From the NCBI RefSeq assembly GCF_014236795.1, contig NZ_CP049017.1:226001-290000 (forward strand): DNA of 64,000 nucleotides. Reading direction: 5' to 3'. The translations under genes were made by a program, and so were the position numbers. The stretch comes from Xanthomonas theicola (GTDB lineage Bacteria > Pseudomonadota > Gammaproteobacteria > Xanthomonadales > Xanthomonadaceae). Of the stretch, positions 1 through 9,434 are shown in pieces (position 1 is the first letter of the stretch; every line of letters begins with the position of its first letter). The notes beneath the pieces are model-generated. The model did no database searches. It worked only from the letters and a program-made list of their open reading frames with translations, and was not told the origin of the DNA.

Positions 1-298
1 CCGGCACCTCATCCAACCCGCCGATCCTGGCGAAACGGCGCATCGACGCCGTGTCGTACAAGGCTTCTTCCGCGCCCGGGTCGCTCAGTGCGTACCACTG
101 CTGCAGAAAGTGGATGCGCAGCATTGTCTCCAGCGGGTACGGCTGACGGCCCGGATGGCCCGACTTCGGATAGTGCGGCGCGATCAGCGCCAGCAGGTCT
201 TTCCACGGCACCACCTGATCCATCTCGGCCAGCAACCTTTCGCGCCGCGTCTGCTTGCGCTTGCCGTTGTACTCCGCGTCGCCGAAAGACAATTGCAT
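1..298 (-). CDS. IS5-family transposase, N-terminal part (continues outside window)
   Basis: The first ~99 residues match the N-terminus of the transposase at 1974-2957. This portion holds the helix-turn-helix-like DNA-binding region but none of the DDE residues, which lie beyond the edge. The start is the ATG at 298, matching the sister copy. Whether the complete gene is intact cannot be seen. Confidence 0.9.
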   Translation of the reverse strand, partial: MQLSFGDAEYNGKRKQTRRERLLAEMDQVVPWKDLLALIAPHYPKSGHPGRQPYPLETMLRIHFLQQWYALSDPGAEEALYDTASMRRFARIGGLDEVP

Positions 299-362
299 CG
301 TCGTTGTCCTGTTGGGCTTTGTACGATTGTCGCAGGATCAGAGGGAGTTGTTCAGACCATCC
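1..362 (-). mobile_element. IS5-family insertion sequence, left copy, truncated by window edge
   Basis: These bases repeat, in reverse orientation, the left end of the complete element at 1910-3071. The terminal inverted repeat ends at 362 and is followed by CTAA (363-366), a typical YTAR target site for this family. The element contains the N-terminal ~99 codons of the transposase, starting at ATG 298 on the minus strand; the rest lies beyond the window. The two copies are inverted, so they could drive inversion of, or composite mobilisation of, the segment between them. Confidence 0.93.
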
Positions 363-765
363 CTAAGGCTCTTTGCGCGTCTCTGATGGCCTTGATAAAC
401 CCTTGTTTGTCTTTCGGGGACACCAGAGTTCTCTTCTGGCCATGGTGTATTTCAAGGCGATCAAGAGAGAGGGCTGGGCTGGAAACTGGATTTGATGAGG
501 GACTTATGTCACTAATCTGATCTGGCGGTATACGTTGCCTGATCGGGCCGCTGCGAACGATGAGGACTTCTGATTCAACGGTGTAGGCTGTGGAAAGCAG
601 GAGCCAAGCGGGCAATACGGTACCTATAACAAAGACGGCTGCCGCAGTTAGCAAGCCTCCATTGGATCGCCCATGCGACGCAGCTATGACAGTTGCGAGA
701 GAGGCAGCGATCACTACCAGCATGATGGCCGCTAACCACCAGTCGATCTTCGATCTAAACGTCAT
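352..765 (-). CDS. Bacterial PH-domain (bPH_4 / DUF1200-like) membrane protein
   Basis: About 137 residues. Two hydrophobic segments (about residues 10-30 and 38-58) precede a small PH-like domain with the characteristic SGPIRQRIPPDQI and SNPVSSPALSLDRLEI stretches of the bPH_4 family. The role of that family is not well defined. The ATG at 765 overlaps the TGA of the upstream 362-residue gene (765-767), so the two are translationally coupled; a GTG at 768 is an alternative start. The last residues (LGMV) and the stop codon are supplied by the target site and terminal repeat of the IS copy ending at 362, so the native C-terminus has been replaced by IS sequence. Confidence 0.7.
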   Translation of the reverse strand: MTFRSKIDWWLAAIMLVVIAASLATVIAASHGRSNGGLLTAAAVFVIGTVLPAWLLLSTAYTVESEVLIVRSGPIRQRIPPDQISDISPSSNPVSSPALSLDRLEIHHGQKRTLVSPKDKQGFIKAIRDAQRALGMV

Positions 766-1853
766 CACTTGCTCCGGCTCTCACTCTGAGGTGCTAGTCC
801 AGAGACCCTGAGTGAATAGGCCTGAACCGCGGATATGGCTGTTCTGAGTTGGGTCTCGTCGAAACCGAAGAGGCCTGCACTGGCCATGGCGCGCATGAGT
901 GCATCCACTTCACGTGAGATCAGGTCTCGATACACCTGTGTTTGAAGTTCTGAGTTACCAAGGATGGCTCCAAGCCGCAGCGCGCGCTGGCTGTTCCTAA
1001 CCAAGAGCGGATCAAGCCTTGTCATGCTTCCATTGAACGTACCTCCGCGGTCCTCAACTGGTTGTGGGAGTTGTGGCGAACTGCCAGAGGTGCTGACCTG
1101 AGTAAGAACGGCAGCTGCAGAAACGACCGCGACCATCAGATAGACCACTGCTGTAACCGCGGCGCCAGCTGTCACGGCTGCGACACAAACGGTCACAGTT
1201 GTGCAGAACATCGGTGTGACGCACCCGGAGGAGGTCAGATGGTAGAGCGCTGCCAAGTCATCTTCGGTCGGGGTGCCAGCCGTGTGGGTGATGAGCTCCA
1301 GAAGTGCCTGGTCCTGGGCCTTTTGCGTGACCAGTCCTTCTGATCGAAGAATCTTAGCAATTTCATCGTAGTTCCCTTGCAGCGCAGTCGCGATTCGGTT
1401 GGTCAGCACCGACGTGTCGGGCTGCTCGAAGAGCCCCGCTGCCTTAAAGAGTTTGATTGAGCCATCCCAGTCTGAATTCTCTAACGTCAGCCGAACAGCT
1501 GGGTCGCTTGCGCAGGCGAGCATCCTCGTGACTTCGCTATTGAGTATCCTGTCAGAGCCGTCGAGCCCATGGGATCGAAGGAATTTCTCTGGGGACGCAC
1601 GGAACCGGGTCGACTCTTCGCTAGAGGTCAATACGCGATCAACGACTTGCGCGACTCGCGCCAACTCCGCCCACGAATCAGCTGGAAGGCCAGTCTGCGA
1701 CAGCGGAAGCATGAACCTCGCTGTCGCTTGGCCCCCGTCGGCCTGAACGCTTAGCGGGGTTCCATAGAGCCTTTCAGAGCTGGCGCCTCTAGCGGTAGCT
1801 GTGGCGGCTGCTGGGGCGACCAGGGCAGCCTGTATGAATTTCCTTCTCTTCAT
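765..1853 (-). CDS. Tat-type exported protein of unknown function with Cys/Val/Ala-rich hydrophobic segment
   Basis: About 362 residues, starting at ATG 1853 behind an AGGAAG/AGAG ribosome site. A longer reading of the frame runs back into the IS and is not real. The N-terminus KRRKFIQAALVAPAAA looks like a twin-arginine signal. Residues ~30-200 are soluble and mixed. Near residue ~215 comes a cysteine-containing stretch (SSGCVTPMFCTTVTVC) followed by a ~25-residue Val/Ala-rich hydrophobic segment, then a polar C-terminal third. No family was recognised. It is coupled to the PH-domain gene and, across the IS at 1910, next to a radical-SAM gene, so it could be a substrate or partner of that enzyme. 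That link is inference. Confidence 0.6.
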   Translation of the reverse strand: MKRRKFIQAALVAPAAATATARGASSERLYGTPLSVQADGGQATARFMLPLSQTGLPADSWAELARVAQVVDRVLTSSEESTRFRASPEKFLRSHGLDGSDRILNSEVTRMLACASDPAVRLTLENSDWDGSIKLFKAAGLFEQPDTSVLTNRIATALQGNYDEIAKILRSEGLVTQKAQDQALLELITHTAGTPTEDDLAALYHLTSSGCVTPMFCTTVTVCVAAVTAGAAVTAVVYLMVAVVSAAAVLTQVSTSGSSPQLPQPVEDRGGTFNGSMTRLDPLLVRNSQRALRLGAILGNSELQTQVYRDLISREVDALMRAMASAGLFGFDETQLRTAISAVQAYSLRVSGLAPQSESRSK

Positions 1854-1905
1854 GTGATCTCTTCTTCCTTGTTTAGAATGGGTGAACTTTTTTTGCTCGA
1901 AACTT

Positions 1906-3075
1906 CTAGGGATGGTCTGAACAACTCCCTCTGATCCTGCGACAATCGTACAAAGCCCAACAGGACAACGACGATGCAATTGTCTTTCGGCGACGCGGAG
2001 TACAACGGCAAGCGCAAGCAGACGCGGCGCGAAAGGTTGCTGGCCGAGATGGATCAGGTGGTGCCGTGGAAAGACCTGCTGGCGCTGATCGCGCCGCACT
2101 ATCCGAAGTCGGGCCATCCGGGCCGTCAGCCGTACCCGCTGGAGACAATGCTGCGCATCCACTTTCTGCAGCAGTGGTACGCACTGAGCGACCCGGGCGC
2201 GGAAGAAGCCTTGTACGACACGGCGTCGATGCGCCGTTTCGCCAGGATCGGCGGGTTGGATGAGGTGCCGGACGAGACCACGATCCTCAACTTCCGCCGG
2301 TTGCTGGAGACGCACGATCTGGCGCGCACGCTGTTCAACCGGGTCAACGCGCACCTATCGCGCAAGGGCCAGAGCCTGCGCGGCGGCACCATCGTGGACG
2401 CCACGATCATTGCCGCGCCCAGCTCGACCAAGAACAAGAACGGCGAGCGCGACCCGGAAATGCACCAGACCAAGAAGGGCAATCAGTACTACTTCGGGAT
2501 GAAAGCGCACATCGGCGTGGACGATGAGTCCGGGCTGGTGCACCACTTGGAATGCACGGCGGCCAACGCCGCAGATATCACCCAGGCGCACAAGCTGCTG
2601 CACGGCAAGGAAGACACGGTATGCGGCGACAGCGGCTACACCGGGCTGGCCAAGCGCGAGGAGATGGCGAGCAAGCGCAAGCTGCGCTATCTGATCGCGG
2701 AGAAGCCCTCGAAGCTGAAGCAGATCAAGAGCAAGCGCGAATTGAAGTGGGCACAGCGCTGGGAGCACGCCAAGGCCAGCCTGAGGGCGAAGGTGGAGCA
2801 TCCGTTCCGGGTGATCAAGCGCCAGTTTGGCTACGTCAAGGTGCGCTATCGCGGCCTGGCGAAGAACACGGCGCAAGTGCTGACGCTGTTTGCGCTGTCG
2901 AACCTGTGGCTGAAGCGAAAGCAGTTGCTGCCTGTCGTGGGGAGGGTGTGCCTGTAATCCGGGAAATACCCCGGAAATGCGCCGGAAACGGCGAAAAACC
3001 GAGGGTCTGAGCGCCGTGGGCGTGGTCGATATGGCTTGCCTCATCCTCCGACCGCGTTGATCAGACTATCCCTAG
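1906..3075 (+). mobile_element. Complete IS5-family insertion sequence with CTAG target duplication
   Basis: The element body is 1910-3071 (1162 bp), flanked by direct repeats CTAG at 1906-1909 and 3072-3075. The 15-bp terminal repeats are GGATGGTCTGAACAA on the left and, reading inward, GGATAGTCTGATCAA on the right, with two mismatches. One gene fills the element. It separates the exported-protein gene (start 1853) from the radical-SAM gene and supplies the latter's stop codon. Confidence 0.95.
1974..2957 (+). CDS. IS5-family DDE transposase
   Basis: 327 residues, the usual length for the family, and apparently intact. The catalytic triad is readable: D142 in the VDATII motif, D219 in GDSGYTG, and E275 in the RAKVEHPFRVIKRQFG signature (the R-x3-E-x6-K pattern of IS4/IS5 enzymes). 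The start at ATG 1974 lies 64 bp inside the left terminal repeat. An identical N-terminus is encoded by the truncated copy at the left window edge, so the element has been recently active or recently duplicated here. Confidence 0.97.
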   Translation: MQLSFGDAEYNGKRKQTRRERLLAEMDQVVPWKDLLALIAPHYPKSGHPGRQPYPLETMLRIHFLQQWYALSDPGAEEALYDTASMRRFARIGGLDEVPDETTILNFRRLLETHDLARTLFNRVNAHLSRKGQSLRGGTIVDATIIAAPSSTKNKNGERDPEMHQTKKGNQYYFGMKAHIGVDDESGLVHHLECTAANAADITQAHKLLHGKEDTVCGDSGYTGLAKREEMASKRKLRYLIAEKPSKLKQIKSKRELKWAQRWEHAKASLRAKVEHPFRVIKRQFGYVKVRYRGLAKNTAQVLTLFALSNLWLKRKQLLPVVGRVCL

Positions 3076-4082
3076 AGCTCGCTTCAGGTAGAACCTGGTC
3101 ATGACCTCTGGCGCAAGCTGCTGATAACGGGATAACACTGCGCGCTTTACCTCGTCATCTTTATGAAGGATTACGCAGGCTTGGCATATATGAACTACGC
3201 CATCAAGGATCTTTGCGGATTCCTTGCCTAGAACACTTTCGATGATCGCGTATGGGCCGTCCGTGTGTATCCAAAATTTGAGGAAGTCTTGAGACTGGCC
3301 GTAGTAGAGTTCATCCATATTGCTGCCATCACAACAGCCAAGGCGCATCTCTGGAATGTGCTCGAGTGTCAACCCGCAGCACGCAGACAGGTTGTCGTGA
3401 GGTGTGACAACGACGTTTGAGAAGATCTGGTCGCAGCCATTTCTCAAGCTTTCTTGGTCGATTTCCTGGCCGCGCTCGTCGGCATCGTTGTGAAAGGGCA
3501 TCCAACTGTTGGACTGAATGCGTAGAAATCCCCCCCGAGCAACTTCTGTACTCGCGGATCCGACGCCAGATGGCGATAGTGCCTGTTTTTTTCCTCGTCA
3601 GCCTCGACGGTGATCAGTGTTGGAATCATGCAGCCGGTGACGGCTTGGGCCGCGTTGATGACGCAATCCTGAGAGACAAACTCCTGATGATCTTTTCCGG
3701 TGCTGATGTTGAGTTCTCAGAGGCCTGAAGCAGCCAGCTTTGAGGCAACATGATTAGCAGATCGTTCTGTCTTACCCCAAGAGCCGTTCGACACGATGCG
3801 TGTCAAGAGTCCTAAGCTCGTACACAAAGCAACGGCTTCATAGAGATCCTCTTTCAGAAGCGTAGCCTCGCCACCGCTGAATACAACTATCTTGAGGTTC
3901 TCGAACTTGCTCTTGGCTTCCTTGATGCGAGCCAGAAGCGCTTCACGCTTGAGCCTTCCTACTACTTTGGGACTTGATTCGAAGCAGCATTGCCTGCATG
4001 CAGCAGTGCAAGTATATGTGCCCAAAATCGTCAAATTCTGTGGATCAATCAGGCGAGCGTGATAAGCCTTTGCCTCAGTCAT
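3061..4082 (-). pseudogene. Radical-SAM maturase-like gene with in-frame stop, frameshift and IS-truncated 3' end
   Basis: Read from ATG 4082 (AAAGGA ribosome site upstream), the frame carries the radical-SAM cluster motif CTAACRQC (C-x3-C-x2-C) at about residues 29-36 and the SGGEATL stretch, typical of SAM binding, near residue 70. A TGA at 3717-3719 interrupts it. The same frame continues as ELNISTGKDHQEFV, a normal radical-SAM barrel segment. It then needs a one-base shift at a run of seven C (3530-3536) to enter the C-terminal part. That part contains paired cysteines (SACCG, GCCDG, CQAC), as in twitch/SPASM-like auxiliary-cluster domains. The last residues and the stop come from the IS. 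Peptide-modifying maturases have this layout, but the substrate is unknown. The seven-C run could instead be a sequencing error; the TGA is harder to explain that way. Confidence 0.75.
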
Positions 4083-4293
4083 GAGATTTCCATTCCTTTA
4101 GATGTCCGTGTTCATAGCACTAGGTGGTGCCGTGGTCAAGTTTGGCGGGTATCACGATAGTGAGACGCTGATCATGTAGTCGAGCTGGGCAGTGATCCTG
4201 AGTATCCGGGCCGGGACGTGCGTGGGTCAGTGATTGACAATTGTTACCGACTGTTTTCGGACGCTCCGGTCCGCTGTTGCGCCTCAGGCGCAA

Positions 4294-4704
4294 CTATCTC
4301 TTCAAACATGCGCGCGCCAGGTGCAGGTTTGGCCAAGCCGCACGACGAAGCGGCGGTTCGTGTTCTTCTCCAGCCCGCGATGTCGCGTCCGGCACGCGCT
4401 CCCGGCCTAGGCCGATCCCGACGAGCCGCCGCAGTGCCGTGCTGTCCAGCAGGGCTTTCTCGCAGGCCTCATCGCCCAGATCGAACCAGTGCTGCACGAA
4501 GTACATCCGCAGCATGCGTGCCAAACCGATCGGCGGCCGGCCATTGCCAGCCTTTGGATAGCGCGGCTCGACCCACCGCGCATAACGCCGGCCATGGCAC
4601 GGTCCGCTCCATCCTCGCCAGGAACACGTTTTGGTGCGTCGGCCGACGATACTGCTCGAATCCAGCGCATGATCGGCAGCCATCGCCGGCGTCTGCTGTT
4701 TCAT
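4294..4704 (-). pseudogene. Remnant of a second IS5-family transposase
   Basis: From ATG 4704 the translation contains EPRYPKAGNGRPPIGLARML, RMYFVQHWFDLGDEACEKA and STALRRLVGIGLGRERVPDA, which are typical N-terminal IS5 transposase sequences of a different subgroup from the element at 1910-3071. The frame is damaged between the start and the first block, and after the VPDAT block it loses the family pattern. No catalytic DDE region is present. It lies between the broken radical-SAM gene and ribF. Confidence 0.75.
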
Positions 4705-4747
4705 GAGTCGATTCCGGTCTTGGGAGGGGCCTATCTTCTTTCTCCGC

Positions 4748-4831
4748 GATCCCGATCCCGATCCCGAGCTTGAGCTTGAGCTTGAGCTTGAGCCCCAGGC
4801 CCAGGCCCAGGCCCAGGCCCAGGCCCAGGCC
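4748..4831. repeat. 84-bp hexanucleotide tandem array upstream of ribF
   Basis: Fourteen consecutive hexamers in three blocks: 3x GATCCC (4748-4765), 4x GAGCTT (4766-4789), one GAGCCC, then 6x CAGGCC (4796-4831). It ends 76 bp before the chosen ribF start. An open frame runs through it into ribF and would add a Ser-Leu/Pro-Arg dipeptide repeat, but this is unlike RibF proteins and is not taken as coding. Such arrays are prone to copy-number change. Confidence 0.95.
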
Positions 4832-4907
4832 GCTGCACCAGCCGCTATACTCGACGGTTACGCATCATCACCCACCGGCGCCCTGCGCCGGCGCTTCGGA
4901 CCGAGGA

Positions 4908-5933
4908 ATGAGCAGGCTCTTTAGAGACGTCGAGGGCGGGACTTTGTTCCCGCAGGGAAGCGTGGTCTGCATCGGCGCCTTCGATGGCCTGCATCTGGGC
5001 CACCGTGCGCTGGTGCGCCATGCGCTGGCGCGTGCCCGTGCCTTGGACGTGGCGGCGGTGGCGTTGAGCTTCGAGCCGCTGCCGCGCGAGTTCTTCGCGT
5101 CGGCGGCGCCGCCGGCGCGGCTGACCCTGGCGCGGGCCAAGGTCGAAGGCCTGCACCAGCTCGGCGTCGACAGCGTCGGCCTGCTGCGCTTCGATCGGTG
5201 CCTGTCGGCCATGAGCGCGCAGGATTTCGTGCGCCGCACCCTGGTCGATCGGCTGCAGGCGCGCGAAGTGTGGATCGGCCCGGCGTTCCGCTTCGGCTAC
5301 AAGCGCGGCGGCGATATCGCGCTGCTGCGCGAGATGGGCGCGCAACGGGGCTTCGCCGCCGGCGAGATCGAGCCGGTGCACCTGCGCGAGGAGCGCATCT
5401 CCAGCACCCGCATCCGCGAACTGCTGGTGGCCGGCGCGTTCGCGCATGCCGCCGAACTGCTCGGCCGCCCGTACGCGATCGACGGTCGCGTGGTGCGCGG
5501 CAAGCAGCTCGGGCGCACCCTCGGCTATCCCACCGCCAACCTGCGTTTCCCGCGCACGCCGGCGCTGTCGGGCATCTACGCCACCTGGGTGCACGGGGTG
5601 GGCGAGCGGCCATGGCCGTCGGTGTCCAGCTTCGGCACGCGGCCGACGGTGCAGGGCGTGGAACCGTTGCTGGAAGCGCACCTGTTCGATTTTCAGGGCG
5701 ACCTGTACGGGCGCCACATCGCCGTGGAATTCGTCGCCAAGCTGCGCGACGAAGAAAAATTCTCCGATCTGGCGGTGCTGACCGCACAGATGCATCGCGA
5801 CGCCGCCCTGGCCCGGCGCCTGCTCGGGTCCGCGCCGGAATCGGCGCTGGCGCGCGCGGACGCCGATGGCGCGAGCCGCTTGCACCAGCCCGCGGCGCCT
5901 GCGCCCGGACTCTCCAATGAAGACAACCGGTAA
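4908..5933 (+). CDS. ribF: Bifunctional riboflavin kinase / FAD synthetase
   Basis: 341 residues. Makes FMN from riboflavin and then FAD. The N-terminal nucleotidyltransferase domain begins with GSVVCIGAFDGLHLGHRALV (the GxFDGxHxGH signature, ~residues 17-36) and includes the RISSTRIRELL motif (~165-175). The C-terminal kinase domain follows from ~185 with GRTLGYPTANL and SFGTRPTV. ATG 4908 was chosen because the family begins shortly before the first strand; it sits directly behind GAGGA, while the upstream extension is repeat-encoded. It is followed after 6 bp by ileS. The genes usually found upstream of ribF in Xanthomonas (murJ, rpsT) are absent, replaced by IS debris. Confidence 0.97.
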   Translation: MSRLFRDVEGGTLFPQGSVVCIGAFDGLHLGHRALVRHALARARALDVAAVALSFEPLPREFFASAAPPARLTLARAKVEGLHQLGVDSVGLLRFDRCLSAMSAQDFVRRTLVDRLQAREVWIGPAFRFGYKRGGDIALLREMGAQRGFAAGEIEPVHLREERISSTRIRELLVAGAFAHAAELLGRPYAIDGRVVRGKQLGRTLGYPTANLRFPRTPALSGIYATWVHGVGERPWPSVSSFGTRPTVQGVEPLLEAHLFDFQGDLYGRHIAVEFVAKLRDEEKFSDLAVLTAQMHRDAALARRLLGSAPESALARADADGASRLHQPAAPAPGLSNEDNR

Positions 5934-5939
5934 ATCCCC

Positions 5940-8771
5940 GTGACCCAGGACTACAAAGCCACCCTCCACCTGCCGGCGACGGACTTCCCGATGCGCGGCG
6001 ACCTGCCCAAGCGCGAGCCGGACACGCTGGCCCGCTGGGAAGGCGAGGGGCTGTACACGCAGCTGCGCGACAACGCCCAGGGCCGGCCGCTGTTCGTGCT
6101 GCACGACGGCCCGCCGTACGCCAACGGCGCGATCCACCTCGGCCATGCGGTCAACAAGATCCTCAAGGACATCATCGTCAAGTCCAAGTACCTGGCCGGC
6201 TTCGATGCGCCGTACATCCCGGGCTGGGACTGCCATGGCCTGCCGATCGAGATCGCGATCGAGAAGAAGTACGGCAAGGTCGGGGTCAAGCTGGACGCGG
6301 CGCAGTTCCGGCAGAAGTGCCGCGAGTACGCCAACGAGCAGATCGACATCCAGCGCCGCGACTTCAAGCGCCTGGGCGTGATCGGCGACTGGGACAATCC
6401 CTACCGCACGCTCGACTTCCATTTCGAAGCCAACGAGATGCGTGCGCTGGCCAGGATCGTCGACAACGGCCACCTGACCCGCGGCGTGAAGCCGGTGCAC
6501 TGGTGCTTCGATTGCGGCTCGGCGCTGGCCGAGGCGGAGATCGAGTACGCCGACAAGCAGTCGCCGACCGTGGACGTGGCCTACACCGCGCGCGACGGCG
6601 CGGCGCTGGCCGCCGCGTTCGGCGCCGATCTGCCGGAGGAGGTCGAGGTCGCGGTGCCGATCTGGACCACCACGCCGTGGACGCTGCCGGCCTCGCTGGC
6701 GGTGTCGCTGGGGCCGGACCTGGTCTACGCGCTGGTCGAAGGCCCGGCGCGCGACGGCCGCCGCCGCTGGCTGGTGCTGGCCGATGCGCTGGCCGAGCGT
6801 GCGCTGCAGCGCTACGGCGTGACCGAGGTGGCGGTGCACGGCCGCGCCGCCGGCGCGGCGCTGGAGCACCAGCTGCTGGCGCATCCGTTCTACGACGCGC
6901 GCGACATCCCGCTGATCCTCGGCGCCCATGTCTCCGACGAGGACGGCACCGGCGCGGTGCATACCGCGCCCGGGCACGGCCAGGAAGACTATGTGGCGGC
7001 CAGGCAGTACGGCCTGATCGAGCGCTACAGCGCCGCGCAGATCAACCCGGTCGACGGCCGCGGCGTGTACCTGCCCTCGACCCCGCCGGCCGACGGCGTG
7101 GCGCTGGCCGGGCTGCACATCTGGAAGGCCAGCGACGCCATCGCCGAGGTGCTGGCCGCGCGCGGCGCGCTGCTGGCGCACGCGAGCATGGTGCACAGCT
7201 ACCCGCACTGCTGGCGGCACAAGACCCCGATCGCGTTCCGCGCCACCCCGCAGTGGTTCATCTCGATGGAGCAGGCCAACCTGCGCGCCGACGCGCTGCA
7301 GGCGATCGAGGGCGTGCACTGGTATCCGTCCTGGGGCCAGGCGCGCATCGCCGGCATGGTCGCCGGGCGTCCGGACTGGACCATCTCGCGGCAGCGCACC
7401 TGGGGCGTGCCGATCGCGCTGTTCGTGCATCGCGAGACCGGCGAGCCGCATCCGCGCAGCACCGAGCTGATGCGCCAGGTCGCCGACCGCGTCGAGGAAG
7501 GCGGGGTGGACGTGTGGTACACGCTCGACGCCGGCGAACTGCTCGGCGAGGAGGCGGCCGAGTACGACAAGATCACCGACATCCTCGACGTGTGGTTCGA
7601 TTCGGGCGTCACCCACGAGGCGGTGCTGGCCGAACGCGGCATCCCCAAGCCGGCCGACCTGTACCTGGAAGGCTCGGACCAGCACCGCGGCTGGTTCCAG
7701 TCCTCGCTGCTGACCGGCGTGGCGCTGGACCAGGCGGCGCCGTACCGGCAGTGCCTGACCCACGGCTTCACCGTGGACGAGCACGGCCGCAAGATGTCCA
7801 AGTCGCTGGGCAACGGCATCGAGCCGCAGGACATCATGAAGACGCTGGGCGCGGACATCCTGCGCCTGTGGATCGCCTCCAGCGACTACAGCAACGAGAT
7901 GTCGCTGTCGCAGGAGATCCTCAAGCGCAATGCCGACGCCTACCGGCGCCTGCGCAACACCGCGCGCTTCCTGCTCGGCAACCTGCACGGCTTCAATCCG
8001 GCCGCGCACCTGCGCACCTTGCCGGAGCTGGTGGCGCTGGACCGCTGGATCGTGCATCGCGCCTACGAGGTGCAGGAGCAGATCAAGGCCGCCTACGTGC
8101 GCTACGACTTCGCCGCGATCGTGCAGGCCCTGCTCAACTTCTGCAGCGTGGACCTGGGTTCGCTGTACCTGGACGTGACCAAGGACCGGCTGTACACGAT
8201 GCCCGAGGACTCGCACGGCCGGCGTTCGGCGCAGACCGCGATGTTCCATGTCGCCGAGGCGTTCGTGCGCTGGATCGCGCCGATCCTGAGTTTCACCGCC
8301 GACGAACTGTGGGGCTACCTGCCCGGCGCGCATGCCGGCAACGTACTGTTCGCGACCTGGTACGAAGGCCTGGCGCCGCTGCCGGAGGACGCGGCGCTGA
8401 GCGCGGCCGATTTCGAGCGGCTGCTGGCGCTGCGCGAGCAGGTGGCCAAGGTGCTGGAGCCGATGCGCGGCAACGGCGTGATCGGCGCGGCGCTGGAGGC
8501 GGAGATCACCGTCGCCGCCGACGCGCAGACCGCCGCCAGGCTGCAGCCGCTGCAGGAGGAACTGCGCTTCCTGTTCATCAGCGGCGACGTGGTGGTGCGC
8601 GAGGCCAGCACCGACGAGATCTTCGTCAGCGCGCAGGCCACCGCCAAGCAGAAATGCGTGCGTTGCTGGCACCACCGCGCCGACGTGGGCATGGATCCGG
8701 CGCACCCGGAGCTGTGCGGCCGCTGCATCGGCAACATCGACGGGCTGGGCGAGGAGCGCCACTGGTTCTGA
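5940..8771 (+). CDS. ileS: Isoleucyl-tRNA synthetase
   Basis: 943 residues, the normal length for a bacterial IleRS, starting with GTG 5940. It charges tRNA-Ile with isoleucine in the cytoplasm. The class-I signatures are present: [11 protein letters not shown] (HIGH-type motif, ~residues 59-69) and [10 protein letters not shown] (KMSKS, ~615-625). [11 protein letters not shown] in the CP1 editing domain is recognisable. The C-terminus has a zinc-binding CVRC/CGRC pair. It lies 6 bp after ribF and upstream of lspA, a conserved arrangement in proteobacteria. Confidence 0.98.
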   Translation: MTQDYKATLHLPATDFPMRGDLPKREPDTLARWEGEGLYTQLRDNAQGRPLFVLHDGPPYANGAIHLGHAVNKILKDIIVKSKYLAGFDAPYIPGWDCHGLPIEIAIEKKYGKVGVKLDAAQFRQKCREYANEQIDIQRRDFKRLGVIGDWDNPYRTLDFHFEANEMRALARIVDNGHLTRGVKPVHWCFDCGSALAEAEIEYADKQSPTVDVAYTARDGAALAAAFGADLPEEVEVAVPIWTTTPWTLPASLAVSLGPDLVYALVEGPARDGRRRWLVLADALAERALQRYGVTEVAVHGRAAGAALEHQLLAHPFYDARDIPLILGAHVSDEDGTGAVHTAPGHGQEDYVAARQYGLIERYSAAQINPVDGRGVYLPSTPPADGVALAGLHIWKASDAIAEVLAARGALLAHASMVHSYPHCWRHKTPIAFRATPQWFISMEQANLRADALQAIEGVHWYPSWGQARIAGMVAGRPDWTISRQRTWGVPIALFVHRETGEPHPRSTELMRQVADRVEEGGVDVWYTLDAGELLGEEAAEYDKITDILDVWFDSGVTHEAVLAERGIPKPADLYLEGSDQHRGWFQSSLLTGVALDQAAPYRQCLTHGFTVDEHGRKMSKSLGNGIEPQDIMKTLGADILRLWIASSDYSNEMSLSQEILKRNADAYRRLRNTARFLLGNLHGFNPAAHLRTLPELVALDRWIVHRAYEVQEQIKAAYVRYDFAAIVQALLNFCSVDLGSLYLDVTKDRLYTMPEDSHGRRSAQTAMFHVAEAFVRWIAPILSFTADELWGYLPGAHAGNVLFATWYEGLAPLPEDAALSAADFERLLALREQVAKVLEPMRGNGVIGAALEAEITVAADAQTAARLQPLQEELRFLFISGDVVVREASTDEIFVSAQATAKQKCVRCWHHRADVGMDPAHPELCGRCIGNIDGLGEERHWF

Positions 8772-8872
8772 GCCGTCCCTGCGCGGCTGGAGCCGCGGCG
8801 AGGTGTTCGCCACCGCCTCGTTCCGCGTAGATTTCCTTTGCACCCATCCTTTGCCCGAGGCGGACCCCGCGC

Positions 8873-9376
8873 ATGACCGTACGACCCAACCCTTCCGCCC
8901 TGATCTGGCTGCTGCTGTCCGCGCTGGTGATCGGCCTGGACCAGTGGAGCAAGGCCTGGGTGCTGTCCAGCCTGCCCGAGTTCACCGCGGTGCCGGTGAT
9001 CCCCGGCTTCTGGAACTGGTACCGTACCTACAACACCGGCGCCGCGTTCAGCTTCCTGAGCCAGGCCGGTGGTTGGCAGCTGTGGTTCTTCACCGCGCTG
9101 GCGATGGGCATCAGCGGCCTGCTGGCCTGGTGGCTGGCGCGCACCCCGCGCGGCGACTGGCGCAGCGCGCTGCCGTACGCCCTGGTCATCGGCGGCGCGA
9201 TCGGCAACGTGATCGACCGGCTGCTGCATGGCCACGTGGTCGATTTCATCCAGTGGTACGTGGGCGACCACTACTGGCCCTCGTTCAACATCGCCGACTC
9301 GGCGATCGTCGCCGGCGCCGTGGGCATCGCCCTGTTTGGCGTGTTCGACGGCAAGTCGAAGCGAAAAGCGGGATAA
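8873..9376 (+). CDS. lspA: Lipoprotein signal peptidase (signal peptidase II)
   Basis: 167 residues with four predicted membrane segments. It removes the signal peptide from prolipoproteins after diacylglyceryl modification of the lipobox cysteine in the inner membrane. The two catalytic aspartates are in the conserved blocks [17 protein letters not shown] and FNIADSAI. It lies 101 bp after ileS. The lipoproteins HrcJ and CyoA in this same window would be its substrates. Confidence 0.98.
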   Translation: MTVRPNPSALIWLLLSALVIGLDQWSKAWVLSSLPEFTAVPVIPGFWNWYRTYNTGAAFSFLSQAGGWQLWFFTALAMGISGLLAWWLARTPRGDWRSALPYALVIGGAIGNVIDRLLHGHVVDFIQWYVGDHYWPSFNIADSAIVAGAVGIALFGVFDGKSKRKAG

Positions 9377-9434
9377 TGCGATGCCAACCTCCCTGTTGAA
9401 GCGCCCGGCCCTCCATGGCCGGACTGTCTAATTT

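Noticed and set aside
3717..3719. TGA in the radical-SAM gene as a selenocysteine codon
   Set aside because: The position is a variable surface residue in the family, a separate frameshift follows, and no SECIS-like hairpin was noticed just after it.
4770..4907. N-terminal extension of RibF through the hexamer array
   Set aside because: Encodes Ser-Leu/Pro-Arg repeats unlike any RibF; ATG 4908 gives the normal N-terminus and has a ribosome site.
4845..8843. 1332-codon open frame antisense to ribF-ileS
   Set aside because: Arg/Gln/His/Ala-rich shadow typical of the antisense of GC-rich genes; both sense genes are unmistakable.
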